A DNA stretch of 64,000 bases, taken from assembly GCA_027483445.1 (NCBI GenBank), contig JAIXUS010000005.1, positions 1 to 64,000 on the forward strand. The letters are read 5' to 3'. This document shows, piece by piece, positions 37,447-45,820 of this stretch (position 1 is its first letter; every line of letters starts with the position of its first letter). The translations under genes and the position numbers were made by a program. The DNA comes from Bacteroidota bacterium. GTDB taxonomy: Bacteria > Bacteroidota > Bacteroidia > M30B66. The notes below the pieces were generated by a model, which worked only from the letters and a program-made list of their open reading frames with translations, did not search any database and was not told the origin of the DNA.

Positions 37447-38310
37447 ATGAATTTAAAGGAACAGGTAAAACAACTTTATCGCTTTTTAAATCCTAAATTT
37501 CAAAACCTATTTTTAGAGTATAAGGTCGATTTAAAACCTAGATACGGTTTTGGAAATCCACCACACGGTGAATTGTACACAATAATTGATAGTCATCGTG
37601 ATACCTACAGAAACTTACTCAACAAGGCGCTGTTACTGCGCGACCGAATTTGGGAGATACAAAGTTCGCAGCAGGAGAGCGATGCAACAAAACCTGCATG
37701 GAACAATGGTTTTTTACCAGGACTTGATATTATTGGCATTTATACACTGATAAGCGAATTTAAGCCGAAGAAATACATTGAGATTGGCTCAGGGAATTCT
37801 ACAAAAGTGGCCTATAAAGCCAAGACAGAACAGCAATTAAACACTGAGATTGTTTCAATTGATCCTATGCCGCGTGCTGAAATTGATCATTTGGCGAACA
37901 GGATTATCAGGGAGCCCTTTGAGAATATTGATTTTAATGTATTGAATGAGCTCGAGGAAAATGATATTCTCTTTGTGGATAATTCGCACAGGATTTTACC
38001 CAATTCCGACGCGATGGTTTTTTTTCTGGAGATTTTGCCCCGGTTGAAAAAAGGAGTTATTGTCCATATCCACGACATCTATCTGCCATACGATTATCCG
38101 CAGTTTATGTGCGATCGATTTTATTCAGAACAGTATGGATTAGCCATGTATTTATTGGCCAATCCAGAGAAGTATGAAACCATACTGCCCAATTATTTTA
38201 TTTTTGAGGACAAAGAACTTTCTGAATTAGTAGCGCCAATTTGGAACCACAAGAATCTTCTTGGAGTTGAGAAACATGGAGGCTCGTATTGGTTAAGAAT
38301 AAACAAATAA
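37447..38310 (+). CDS. Class I SAM-dependent methyltransferase-like protein
   Basis: 287 residues. 'KYIEIGSGNSTKVA' is a SAM-binding motif I; 'TEIVSIDPMPRAEIDH' fits motif II, and 'DILFVDNSHRI' with 'GVIVHIHDIYLPYDY' match the acidic loop of the Methyltransf_24-like group often found in surface-glycan and exopolysaccharide loci. The gene is more AT-rich than the flanking DNA, stands alone, and has a MITE on one side and 370 bp of empty sequence on the other, which suggests horizontal acquisition. The substrate is unknown. Confidence 0.78.
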   Translation: MNLKEQVKQLYRFLNPKFQNLFLEYKVDLKPRYGFGNPPHGELYTIIDSHRDTYRNLLNKALLLRDRIWEIQSSQQESDATKPAWNNGFLPGLDIIGIYTLISEFKPKKYIEIGSGNSTKVAYKAKTEQQLNTEIVSIDPMPRAEIDHLANRIIREPFENIDFNVLNELEENDILFVDNSHRILPNSDAMVFFLEILPRLKKGVIVHIHDIYLPYDYPQFMCDRFYSEQYGLAMYLLANPEKYETILPNYFIFEDKELSELVAPIWNHKNLLGVEKHGGSYWLRINK

Positions 38311-38682
38311 ATGCCGGGTTGACGGGCTTTTTGAACACGCTCAGATTTATTGGCCACACTCAAACGTACGTCTGAATTTTCCTCCTGAAAGTCTTGGTGA
38401 GCCTACATGTTGAAATCAGTGCTTGGATTCTAAGTGGAATTCAAGATTTCGATGGTTATAAATACAAGCGTCTATTCTAATATTCCAAGACGGTTACACG
38501 TGGCGTGTAGTTTCAACGTAAAGCGATGTATCTTCGATATTTCTTGCTTTTGGGCACCCATAATTGCGTGAGGCTTTAACTCAATATTTATTGAATAAAT
38601 GCTTGGCTTCGGTTGAGAATTGTACGTTCCCGTCTACGCTGTCGATTGGCGCTGCACTAAGATTGCCCCCAAAAAAACAGGT
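38311..38682. other. Intergenic stretch, no gene
   Basis: No credible reading frame or repeat seen. A short palindromic AT tract (CAATATTTATTGAATAAAT) lies near 38582-38600. Confidence 0.4.
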
Positions 38683-39024
38683 ATGCAAAACAGGATGTTT
38701 CCAGCTTTGGTAACGATATTTAGCGCTACGGTGGCGGTTTATACCGTAGTGGTTATTGGGCGTGAAGGACTTAATTTATTTGCTGTATTTCTGGGTAACA
38801 TGATGGCCTGGAACTGGAGCGGACAATTCAATTTGGATTTTTTAACCTATCTGCTTCTTTCCGGTTTGTGGGTGGCATGGCGCGAAGGATTTTCGATAAG
38901 GGGCTGGGCGTTAGGTGCATTGGCTTCGGTGTTGGGCATTGTTTTCTTTGGGCCTTTATTGTTGCTTTGGTGGTGGCAGGCTAATGGTCGAATGGACCGT
39001 GTGCTGCTTGGAACGCGGAGTTAG
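38683..39024 (+). CDS. Small multi-helix membrane protein
   Basis: 113 residues from the ATG at 38683 (MQNRMFPALVTIFSATVAVY). Three hydrophobic helices are visible, with 'NLFAVFLGNMMAWNWSGQFN' between the first two and a Trp-rich last helix ('FFGPLLLLWWWQ'). The arrangement resembles DUF2834-type proteins, but the match is weak. A TTGGGC-bounded repeat follows at 39045. Confidence 0.6.
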   Translation: MQNRMFPALVTIFSATVAVYTVVVIGREGLNLFAVFLGNMMAWNWSGQFNLDFLTYLLLSGLWVAWREGFSIRGWALGALASVLGIVFFGPLLLLWWWQANGRMDRVLLGTRS

Positions 39025-39044
39025 GCCAAAGTGGTATGCGATAG

Positions 39045-39145
39045 TTGGGCCACCGGGCGTAGCAAGGCACCGTGTGCCGCGGAGCACGGGATGCCTAAAC
39101 GAGCAGCTGCTTTAACCCGAAAGGCTCAATAAGGCAGGCCCCCAA
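39045..39145. repeat. TTGGGC-bounded dispersed repeat, diverged short copy
   Basis: Begins TTGGGCCACCGGGCGTAGC and ends GGCAGGCCCCCAA, so both ends are inverted and match the borders of the copies at 432 and 26792. It keeps the CACCGTG and CTCAATAAGGCAGG blocks but lacks the long variable centre. It contains a smaller stem, GGCACCGTGTGCC. Confidence 0.55.
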
Positions 39146-39186
39146 AATAATAACCCAAAGAGAAACGATATTTTGATTTTTTAGCT

Positions 39187-39224
39187 ACAAAAAAAGGTGC
39201 CCCCTTTAAGGCACCTTCTTTTAT
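39187..39224 (-). terminator. Terminator of the rhodopsin operon
   Basis: AAGGTGCC-(CCCTTTAA)-GGCACCTT forms an 8 bp perfect stem. In minus-strand orientation it is followed by a run of T (TTTTTTTTG). It lies ~25 bases after the NTF2-like gene's stop. Confidence 0.85.
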
Positions 39225-39246
39225 TGATGGTTGGTGGTTATGATAC

Positions 39247-39708
39247 TTATTCTTCCACCATTTTCAGCATGCTACTGTGGTAGCGGCTTTCTTTCCAGGT
39301 TTCGCCCATCTTTTTCCAGATGATGGTGGCGATTACATCGAAACGAAAACTTTTGCCACCAACGCGCAGAACTTGTTGAAAATCGACTACGCCGTAACCC
39401 ATATCGCTGCCCGAAATAGCCTCGTAGCGGGTGATTTCGCTCCAGGTTTCGGCCTGCATGGTGTCGAGTTGGGCAAACAGTCCTTGGAACCAGTTTTCCC
39501 AGCCGGCGCGGTCGCGGATGACTTCGCTGCCGCCGGTGGTGTTGATGTCGATGATGCCAAAATCGTCGTCGCAAATGCCCGACAACCTCTCGAAATTATG
39601 CTGTGCTACGCAATCGAGCATTTGCACGGTGAGGTCGAAGAAAGGCTTGTTGCGGCTTTCAGCATCAACGCGATCAACCTGCGTGTGGTGTTGAATGAGC
39701 GTATTCAT
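39247..39708 (-). CDS. NTF2-like (SnoaL-type) protein coupled to rhodopsin
   Basis: 153 residues, no signal peptide, so cytosolic. The fold signature is an N-terminal helix pair ('VQMLDCVAQHNFERLSGICD', then DDF), 'RAGWENWFQGLFAQLDTM', strands around 'MGYGVVDFQQVLRVGGKSFR', and the closing 'ETWKESRYHSSML', which is typical of SnoaL_3/NTF2-like domains. Its ATG overlaps the rhodopsin stop by 1 base (TAATG), implying translational coupling and equal regulation. The NTF2-like fold holds small hydrophobic ligands in several families, including the carotenoid-binding C-terminal domain of orange carotenoid protein; a role in carotenoid or retinal handling is only inferred. Confidence 0.85.
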   Translation of the reverse strand: MNTLIQHHTQVDRVDAESRNKPFFDLTVQMLDCVAQHNFERLSGICDDDFGIIDINTTGGSEVIRDRAGWENWFQGLFAQLDTMQAETWSEITRYEAISGSDMGYGVVDFQQVLRVGGKSFRFDVIATIIWKKMGETWKESRYHSSMLKMVEE

Positions 39709-40463
39709 TAGGCTACCGCTGGTTTTTCATCGGCATACCCTTCGCTTACAGCAATGTTGTATACCACCAGTCCGAATCCAATTTTATTGATGGCATCGGC
39801 AATGTTGTAGAACAGGTCGACATTGGTTGATTCCCAGCCTAAACCGGTGTTGAGCCAACCTCCCGGCATACACATGTATCCAATTGGGTAGATGGCCCAG
39901 CCTACGAGTACGAACCATGCAAGGGTACGAATACCGCGGGTTACAGTTGGATTGTTGGATTGCTCGGATAGGGTTTTTACTTCACCAAACCATGCTGTGT
40001 AAAGAATGTACACGTAACCAATGGTTGAGATTACACCCCAAGTTACTGAGTGTCCGGTAGATCCGTCGGTGAAAGCCTCGCCGTAGTAACCGGCTACCAG
40101 CATGAGCACTGATGCTGCGATGAGTTTCCACATCAACGCGGGTTTAGCGCCTGCAGGCTTGGTGAGTAGGTAAAACTCCACACACATCAACGGTACGGTG
40201 AGGGTCCAGTCGATGTACCGCAGAGCTGTTGGGTTTTCGCCGGTTGCCGTGTAGTAGTCGCGCATGTAGTAATAATGCACGGCCGCTATACCGGTGATGA
40301 GACCTGAAACCAGCAACGAAGTTTTCCATTTTCCCTTCACTCTGCTGCGTTCGAAAAAGAAAAACACGGCTGCAGCGAACATCGCCATATAGCCTGTGAA
40401 AAAGGTGAATGCTACCGGATCATCTACCGGTATGCTCACAATGTTGGATAAAAGGGTTTGCAT
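39708..40463 (-). CDS. Proteorhodopsin-type light-driven proton pump
   Basis: 251 residues from the ATG at 40463; the frame extends to a TTG further upstream. Seven helices. Helix C reads RYIDWTLTVPLMCVEFYLL: proton acceptor Asp, Thr and donor Glu at the proteorhodopsin 97/101/108 positions (DTE set of outward H+ pumps), and Met at the 105 tuning position, indicating green absorption. Helix B has the conserved His in 'AAVHYYYMRDYY'; helix G has the retinal Lys in 'NIADAINKIGFGLVVY'. In helix E ('SVTWGVISTIGYVYILY') Gly aligns with Phe152 of green proteorhodopsin, the gap that lets a carotenoid antenna contact retinal in xanthorhodopsin-type pumps. No retinal-forming blh gene is nearby. Confidence 0.95.
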   Translation of the reverse strand: MQTLLSNIVSIPVDDPVAFTFFTGYMAMFAAAVFFFFERSRVKGKWKTSLLVSGLITGIAAVHYYYMRDYYTATGENPTALRYIDWTLTVPLMCVEFYLLTKPAGAKPALMWKLIAASVLMLVAGYYGEAFTDGSTGHSVTWGVISTIGYVYILYTAWFGEVKTLSEQSNNPTVTRGIRTLAWFVLVGWAIYPIGYMCMPGGWLNTGLGWESTNVDLFYNIADAINKIGFGLVVYNIAVSEGYADEKPAVA

Positions 40464-40528
40464 AGAAAAAGTGTTTAAGGTTTGAGGTGAAACGTTAAAC
40501 AAAAGCTCTTGTTCAATGCACTGTTATT

Positions 40529-40542
40529 TTTATTTAAATAAA
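40529..40542. promoter_or_regulatory. AT palindrome upstream of rhodopsin
   Basis: TTTATTTAAATAAA is a perfect 14-base palindrome 66 bases before the rhodopsin start, within the 40464-40772 AT-rich intergenic region. It could be a regulator site or simply AT-rich promoter DNA. No exact TAnnTTTG box was found in this region. Confidence 0.25.
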
Positions 40543-40772
40543 TTGTTTATAAATTGAATCTTTTTAGTCATTTGTGAAAATGTTTAGCACTTGATGCTAG
40601 TTTGTAAAGATTCTAAATAGAATAAATATCGATAAGCTTTCTTTCGATTGCCTAAGCTTTGAGCGTATTGTCTCTGCCCCGATTAGATGAATTAGTTTAG
40701 GGTTATTTTCCCTAACCTTTCCCTAAAAAGTTTATGAATCAGTCACTTATAATTTTGGGGGCTGCTGGTGTT

Positions 40773-41399
40773 TTATAAAAGTCCGTGCTTAGCAGCCTGG
40801 CTAATCAAAGCAGCGGTGTTAAGCACCTGAAACTTGCTAAGGAGGTTTTTTCGATGGCTGTCGATGGTGCTGATGCTTACGAAGAGGCGGTCGGCAATTT
40901 CTTTGTTCGTAAGGCCATCTGCGATAAGCGAAAGCACTTCTTTCTCGCGACGGGTAACAATTGGAGCCTGCTCTGATAGGAAACGAAGCGGTTTCTCTTC
41001 CTTCAACATAGGATTCACTGCAATACCTCCTTCGCTTACGAGAGAAATCAGAGATTCAATTTCCTGGGTAGATGCGTTTTTAGTCATAAATCCACTACCA
41101 CCTGCCAGAATCATTTCACGCGCATAAGCCGGGTCATGAAAGGTGCTCATCCCAACAACGCGAACATCAGACAGCTCTTCCTTAATTTTCCGGCAAAATT
41201 CGATGCCATTTATTTCCGGCAGATTAATGTCGGTGATGACCATGTCGACCTTTGTTTTTCGCAAAAATGGCATGGCTTCGAGGGCTGAATTAAATTTTCC
41301 TGAAATTTCAATCCAGCTAAACTGAGCAAGCATATTGCTGAGTCCTTCCAAAACCACCGGGTGGTCGTCTACAATTACAAGTTTAATTGCCTTGTTCAT
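40773..41399 (-). CDS. NarL/LuxR-type response regulator
   Basis: 208 residues from the ATG at 41399 (MNKAIKLVIVDDHPVVLEG). Receiver domain with 'VIVDDH' acidic pair, the phosphoacceptor Asp in 'DMVITDINLPEING', and Lys in 'GFMTKNAS'. The C-terminal LuxR HTH is 'TRREKEVLSLIADGLTNKEI' followed by 'ADRLFVSISTIDSHRKN'. The start overlaps the kinase gene end by 17 bases, so this is the cognate pair. It lies 270-300 bp upstream of the rhodopsin gene on the same strand and is a candidate regulator of it. Confidence 0.93.
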   Translation of the reverse strand: MNKAIKLVIVDDHPVVLEGLSNMLAQFSWIEISGKFNSALEAMPFLRKTKVDMVITDINLPEINGIEFCRKIKEELSDVRVVGMSTFHDPAYAREMILAGGSGFMTKNASTQEIESLISLVSEGGIAVNPMLKEEKPLRFLSEQAPIVTRREKEVLSLIADGLTNKEIADRLFVSISTIDSHRKNLLSKFQVLNTAALISQAAKHGLL

Positions 41400-43353
41400 T
41401 GGGTAAGGTGAATTCAATTAAAAATGAGGTTCCGTTTTGCGGGCGACTTTCCAGATTTACTTTTCCACGCAAATACTCAATCCTGCTTTTCATGGTGTAA
41501 AAACCAATACCGGTCGATTTTTCCCACAGTTGCGGGTCGAAGCCCAATCCATCATCTTCATATTCCAAGGTAAGCAGATCGTCGTGCTGGCTTAATTGAA
41601 TTACAATCTGACGAGCCTGTGCATGTTTAAGCGTGTTATTGGCCAATTCCTGCACAAGGCGGTACACAATAATTTCATACGAAGAGGGCAGCCGACCCTC
41701 GATTCCATGATGTTCGAAATGAATTTTAGGCCCACCCGATTCCTCAATTCCGGCGCATAAACTCGCAATGGCCGAGAGCAGTCCATTCTGAATAAGGGCT
41801 TCGGGCATCATGTTGTGCGCTACACGCCGCATTTCGCGGATGGCATCATCGAGTTGCCTTAACGAACGGTCGAAAAGGCTCGCATGGTTTGGATTTACAA
41901 TGAGATTTCCTTGCATAGACGAAAGTGAAAGTTTAACACCCGAAAGCAGACTGCCAACACCATCATGAAGGTCTTTAGCCACACGGCTCCGCTCGTTTTC
42001 TTCGCCTTTGAGCATAGAGTCGAGAATGGTATTTTGTTTCTCTGTTTCAAGTCGTTTGATGTGTTCGGCTTGTAATTCGCTGTTTTTTTGAATGAGTTGA
42101 TTTTTACGTTTCTGGTTCCAATACAAGACAACAAAAAGAAATAATCCCAATAAAACAATTGCTGAAATGCTTACCAGAAGTGCTTTTTGCTTTTCGTAGA
42201 GCTCATTATTTAATTGAGTTTCTTTGCGTAATTTCTCCAGGGCAATGGCCTTTTTCTCACTTTCATATTGAGTGGCCAATTCTGCCGCTTTTTCATAGGC
42301 TTCAGCATTCAGAAGGCTGTCGTGAAACGCCGAATAAATGGTGTGATTTAAATAAGCATCCTTCCAATTTCCCTGTTCTGCAGCGGCCTCCGAAAAGCTT
42401 AAATGAATTTCCCGCAAAACCTGAAAGTCTTTTTCAATTCGGGCTTGCTTTATGGCCTCATCCAATAAGCTACGGGCTTCCTCAATTTTACCCAGTTTTA
42501 ATAAAGCCAAACCCTTCGACATTTGTATGGCTGTTTTTTGAGGATTACCGCTTTGATTTTTGAGATAACTCAGCGCAGAATCTGCGTATTGATTAGCCTT
42601 CTGGTAATTCTCAGAATCAAAATTCAAGGCACTGATATTTTGGAAAAAACTCAGCTTGTAATTTTTCTCTTCAATCCACGGAAATACGCTCAGCGCTTTG
42701 TCCATCGACTGCTGCATGGCCGATAAACTATCGAACTTCATGTAAATAATCGCAGCGTTGATACAGGCATTGGCATAAGCCCGGTGTTTACCTACGGCTT
42801 TAGAAAGTTCTTGCGATTGAAGGGCATATTTCAATGCTTCCGGCAAATTATTGGCGTCTTCGAACACAGAGGCCAGGGTAGAGTAGGTAATGGCCAGGTT
42901 GAGTGTATCAGAAACTTTTTCCTGAATGCGCGCTGCGTTGAGCAAAAATCGGGTTGATTTTTCCGGCTCATTTAACATATAATAGGCGTTGCCAATGGCT
43001 TGCATGGCCTTGGCTCTAGCCTTCTCATTATTGCTTAACCGTGCAACTTCATAGGCCTTACTGTAGAAACCAATCGCCTTTTGATAATGGCCAAAGTTGA
43101 ACTGCAACCTTCCAAAATCAACCCAAATCCGACTTTCCTGTGTTTTGTTCGACTCCGATTGGGCCAATTTGAGGGCCTGGCGGTAAAAGCCCATCGCCTT
43201 GGCCGAATCTGTATATTCATGCTGATAACCCAGATCGCGCAGGCGTTCCACACGTAAACCATTAGGCGTAGTAGCTGTTTGTCCAAACAATTCGTGCAAA
43301 TTGTTTCCTACAGCCATAACAAGAAAACTGATGATGACGAGCCTGCTGATCAT
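41383..43353 (-). CDS. TPR-containing sensor histidine kinase (HisKA_3)
   Basis: 656 residues. It has an N-terminal signal or anchor (LVIISFLVMAVGNNLHELFG), about seven TPR-like helical repeats (e.g. 'AKAMGFYRQALKLAQSESNK', 'AIGNAYYMLNEPEKSTRFLL'), a transmembrane helix ('ALLVSISAIVLLGLFLFVVLYW'-type, near residue 395), a coiled coil, then a HisKA_3 kinase with phospho-His in 'RVAKDLHDGVGSLLSGVKLS', and ATPase motifs 'ELANNTLKHAQA' and 'YEDDGLGFD'. The TPR part should be periplasmic. It pairs with the overlapping LuxR regulator. Confidence 0.92.
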   Translation of the reverse strand: MISRLVIISFLVMAVGNNLHELFGQTATTPNGLRVERLRDLGYQHEYTDSAKAMGFYRQALKLAQSESNKTQESRIWVDFGRLQFNFGHYQKAIGFYSKAYEVARLSNNEKARAKAMQAIGNAYYMLNEPEKSTRFLLNAARIQEKVSDTLNLAITYSTLASVFEDANNLPEALKYALQSQELSKAVGKHRAYANACINAAIIYMKFDSLSAMQQSMDKALSVFPWIEEKNYKLSFFQNISALNFDSENYQKANQYADSALSYLKNQSGNPQKTAIQMSKGLALLKLGKIEEARSLLDEAIKQARIEKDFQVLREIHLSFSEAAAEQGNWKDAYLNHTIYSAFHDSLLNAEAYEKAAELATQYESEKKAIALEKLRKETQLNNELYEKQKALLVSISAIVLLGLFLFVVLYWNQKRKNQLIQKNSELQAEHIKRLETEKQNTILDSMLKGEENERSRVAKDLHDGVGSLLSGVKLSLSSMQGNLIVNPNHASLFDRSLRQLDDAIREMRRVAHNMMPEALIQNGLLSAIASLCAGIEESGGPKIHFEHHGIEGRLPSSYEIIVYRLVQELANNTLKHAQARQIVIQLSQHDDLLTLEYEDDGLGFDPQLWEKSTGIGFYTMKSRIEYLRGKVNLESRPQNGTSFLIEFTLPNEQGN

Positions 43354-43603
43354 GGTTGTTTTGATGCTCGTTAAAAGTAGCCAAATCTGAAATGTTGGAT
43401 TGAGGATTGGATGAAAATCCCTGTTTTGGGGGAGAACAACCTCCTCTGAAGGTGGGATTTGTGAGTCATTTCTTTCGGTGTATTCTCGCCCTTGGCCTTG
43501 AGATGCAAACAGGCGATCTGTCGAAGCAATTTATCCTCTTAGCATCGTTGCTCAAAACCTTTCTTTTTAATGTGGGTTTAATTTGATTAGCAACCGCTGA
43601 AGC

Positions 43604-43611
43604 TACTTTTG
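43604..43611 (+). promoter_or_regulatory. -7 box directly before the OmpR-type regulator start
   Basis: TACTTTTG matches TAnnTTTG exactly and ends 4 bases before the ATG at 43616. If used, transcription would start at or inside the start codon, giving a leaderless mRNA. Confidence 0.4.
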
Positions 43612-43615
43612 CCCT

Positions 43616-44293
43616 ATGGATATTTTGATTGTCGAAGATGAACCCAAGTTAGCCGCCTTCATGAAAGAAGCGCTGGAAAACATGGAGTATTCGGTGGAAG
43701 TGGTATATGATGGATTCATGGGTAGAAAGAAGGCTCTCACCGAACAATATCAATTGATTGTGTTGGATATTGTAATTCCCTACATGAACGGCTTAGAATT
43801 GTGCAAGGAGATTCGTTCGCAGAATGCTTCAGTGCCTATATTAATGTTAACGGCATTGGGAACAACCGAAGATAAAGTAAATGGGCTAGAGGCTGGCGCT
43901 GATGACTATCTCGTGAAGCCATTTGAACTCAAAGAGTTTTTGGCCAGGGTTAAAGCGCTCACCCGCAGAGTTAAAGGGTTTACTGAAATACACCGTGAAT
44001 TAAAAGTAGCCAACCTAACACTGAATCTGGATCGTCGATTGGCCTTCAGAAACCAGCAATCTATCGAATTGACCAGCAAGGAATTCGCACTATTGGAGTT
44101 TTTGCTTAGAAATAAGGGACGTGTGATTTCGCGCACTGAAATTGCCGAGAAAGTTTGGGATATTGATTTTGATACCGGAACCAACGTCGTGGATGTCTAC
44201 ATTAATTTTCTGCGGAAGAAAATCGACCGAGACTTTGAACCTAAATTAATTCACACCCAAATTGGCAGTGGTTATTTTCTGGATATTCTATAG
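43616..44293 (+). CDS. OmpR/PhoB-type response regulator
   Basis: 225 residues. Receiver with 'MDILIVEDEPKLAAFMKEAL', phospho-Asp in 'YQLIVLDIVIPYMNGLELCK', Lys in 'ADDYLVKPFELKEFLARVKA'. The winged-helix output domain is 'ELTSKEFALLEFLLRNKGRV' to 'FDTGTNVVDVYINFLRKKID'. It is followed 42 bases later by its histidine kinase. CusR/QseB-like in layout; the signal is unknown. Confidence 0.93.
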   Translation: MDILIVEDEPKLAAFMKEALENMEYSVEVVYDGFMGRKKALTEQYQLIVLDIVIPYMNGLELCKEIRSQNASVPILMLTALGTTEDKVNGLEAGADDYLVKPFELKEFLARVKALTRRVKGFTEIHRELKVANLTLNLDRRLAFRNQQSIELTSKEFALLEFLLRNKGRVISRTEIAEKVWDIDFDTGTNVVDVYINFLRKKIDRDFEPKLIHTQIGSGYFLDIL

Positions 44294-44335
44294 ATGTTTC
44301 AATATATTTGTTTAGTATGAATCAATTAAAATAGT

Positions 44336-45709
44336 ATGCAATTAAGAACCCGGTTAACCATTATTTTTACGCTTATTGCCGGGCTTATTCTGTTTATTTG
44401 TTCAATTACAATTTACGTTTTTTCAGCCCGTTACAGAGCCGATGAATTTGAGGAGCGTCTTCACAAAAAACTCACAGCGACAGCCCGGCTTTATGCCGAT
44501 ATTGACGAAGTAGATGCTCGCTTGTTGCGCATCATTCAGCAACAAGAATTAGGAATTTTACCCAACGAACAAATTACCGTACACAGCCTGCGGGGAAAAG
44601 AGCTTTACCGTTCAGATGAAATTCATTATTTCGACGTTCAGCCGCAATTTTTACTTCAGGTGAAGCAGAACGGTGAACATTTTGAGCAAGTGGGTATGTT
44701 TGAAGTGTATGGCCGGATCTACAGCGGGAAAAGTGGCACATTCATCTTTGTGGCCGGCGGTTACGATAAGTTTGGTTTCAGTAAACAGCGAAACCTTCGG
44801 CATATTCTGGTAGTGGTAACCCTCGGTGGCATTCTCATCTTAGCCCTTGGCGGTTGGATTTATGCCGGCCGGGCCCTGAAACCCATTGATTCCCTGATTA
44901 GTCAAGCTAGCGCTATGACGCCAGAGAAACTCAACGTTCGCCTTGAAGTGGGCGAAACGCAAGATGAGCTTTCACGCCTGGCCCGCGTGTTTAATCAACT
45001 TTTCGATCGAATTGAGGTTGCCTTCAAGGCACAGAAAACATTTGTTGCCAATGCCAGCCACGAACTCAGAACCCCCTTAACCATTATCAGCGGGCAGCTG
45101 GAAGTGCTCTTAATGAAAGAACGCACAAACGCCGAATACAAGGTTTCCGCTGAGAGTATTTTAGAGGATATCCGACGCCTGAATACCATATCAAACCGCT
45201 TGTTATTGCTCGCTCAAACCGAGAAATCGCCCGAAGAGCTGCCGGCTTCAGAGGTTCGCCTCGATGAATTGCTGTGGTCGGTGAAATCTGAGCTCCGGAA
45301 AAGCAAGCCCAATTATCGCATTAACATCCGATTCTTAGGCGTGGATGACCTTAACGAAACCATGAGTGTTTGGGGCAATGCACAATTGTTGGAAACCGCG
45401 TTTTTAAATTTGGCCGATAATGCCTGCAAATTCTCAAAAGACAACTCGTGTGATGTGGAACTTGAATTTGCTGAGCATCAAGTGTTTTTGCGCTTTCGTG
45501 ATAATGGCATTGGAATTCTGCCTCAGGAAATGGAATTCCTTTTTCAACCCTTTTTCAGGTCATCAAAAGCGGTACAGTTTCCAGGCCACGGTCTCGGTTT
45601 AGCTATGGTGAAGAAGATTATTGACGTCCACCGCGGCGAACTTAGCGTTGAGTCTCGTGCCAATGAGGGAACAACCTTTCTAGTAAACCTGAAAAGGAAA
45701 TTCCGTTAG
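44336..45709 (+). CDS. Sensor histidine kinase with HAMP domain
   Basis: 457 residues. Two transmembrane helices (residues ~10-30 and ~160-178, 'LVVVTLGGILILALGGWIYA') flank a ~130-residue periplasmic sensor. A HAMP linker ('GRALKPIDSLISQASAMTPE') follows, then HisKA with 'TFVANASHELRTPLTIISGQ' and an ATPase with 'NLADNACKFSKD', 'FRDNGIGILPQE' and 'GHGLGLAMVKKIIDVH'. It is the cognate kinase of the upstream OmpR-type regulator and resembles CusS/ArlS-type kinases. Confidence 0.93.
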   Translation: MQLRTRLTIIFTLIAGLILFICSITIYVFSARYRADEFEERLHKKLTATARLYADIDEVDARLLRIIQQQELGILPNEQITVHSLRGKELYRSDEIHYFDVQPQFLLQVKQNGEHFEQVGMFEVYGRIYSGKSGTFIFVAGGYDKFGFSKQRNLRHILVVVTLGGILILALGGWIYAGRALKPIDSLISQASAMTPEKLNVRLEVGETQDELSRLARVFNQLFDRIEVAFKAQKTFVANASHELRTPLTIISGQLEVLLMKERTNAEYKVSAESILEDIRRLNTISNRLLLLAQTEKSPEELPASEVRLDELLWSVKSELRKSKPNYRINIRFLGVDDLNETMSVWGNAQLLETAFLNLADNACKFSKDNSCDVELEFAEHQVFLRFRDNGIGILPQEMEFLFQPFFRSSKAVQFPGHGLGLAMVKKIIDVHRGELSVESRANEGTTFLVNLKRKFR

Positions 45710-45820
45710 AATAATGCCTGGGATTGATATTGAGAGACTTTATACTTTAAAGGCATTTTAATCTCATTTCAATGTGATTTTAATCTGACGACAGAATTTT
45801 GTACGCTGAATTTTGTCGCC

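Noticed and set aside
39247-39708. Retinal-forming dioxygenase (blh) next to rhodopsin
   Set aside because: The adjacent gene is a 153-residue soluble NTF2-like protein; blh is a longer multi-helix membrane enzyme.
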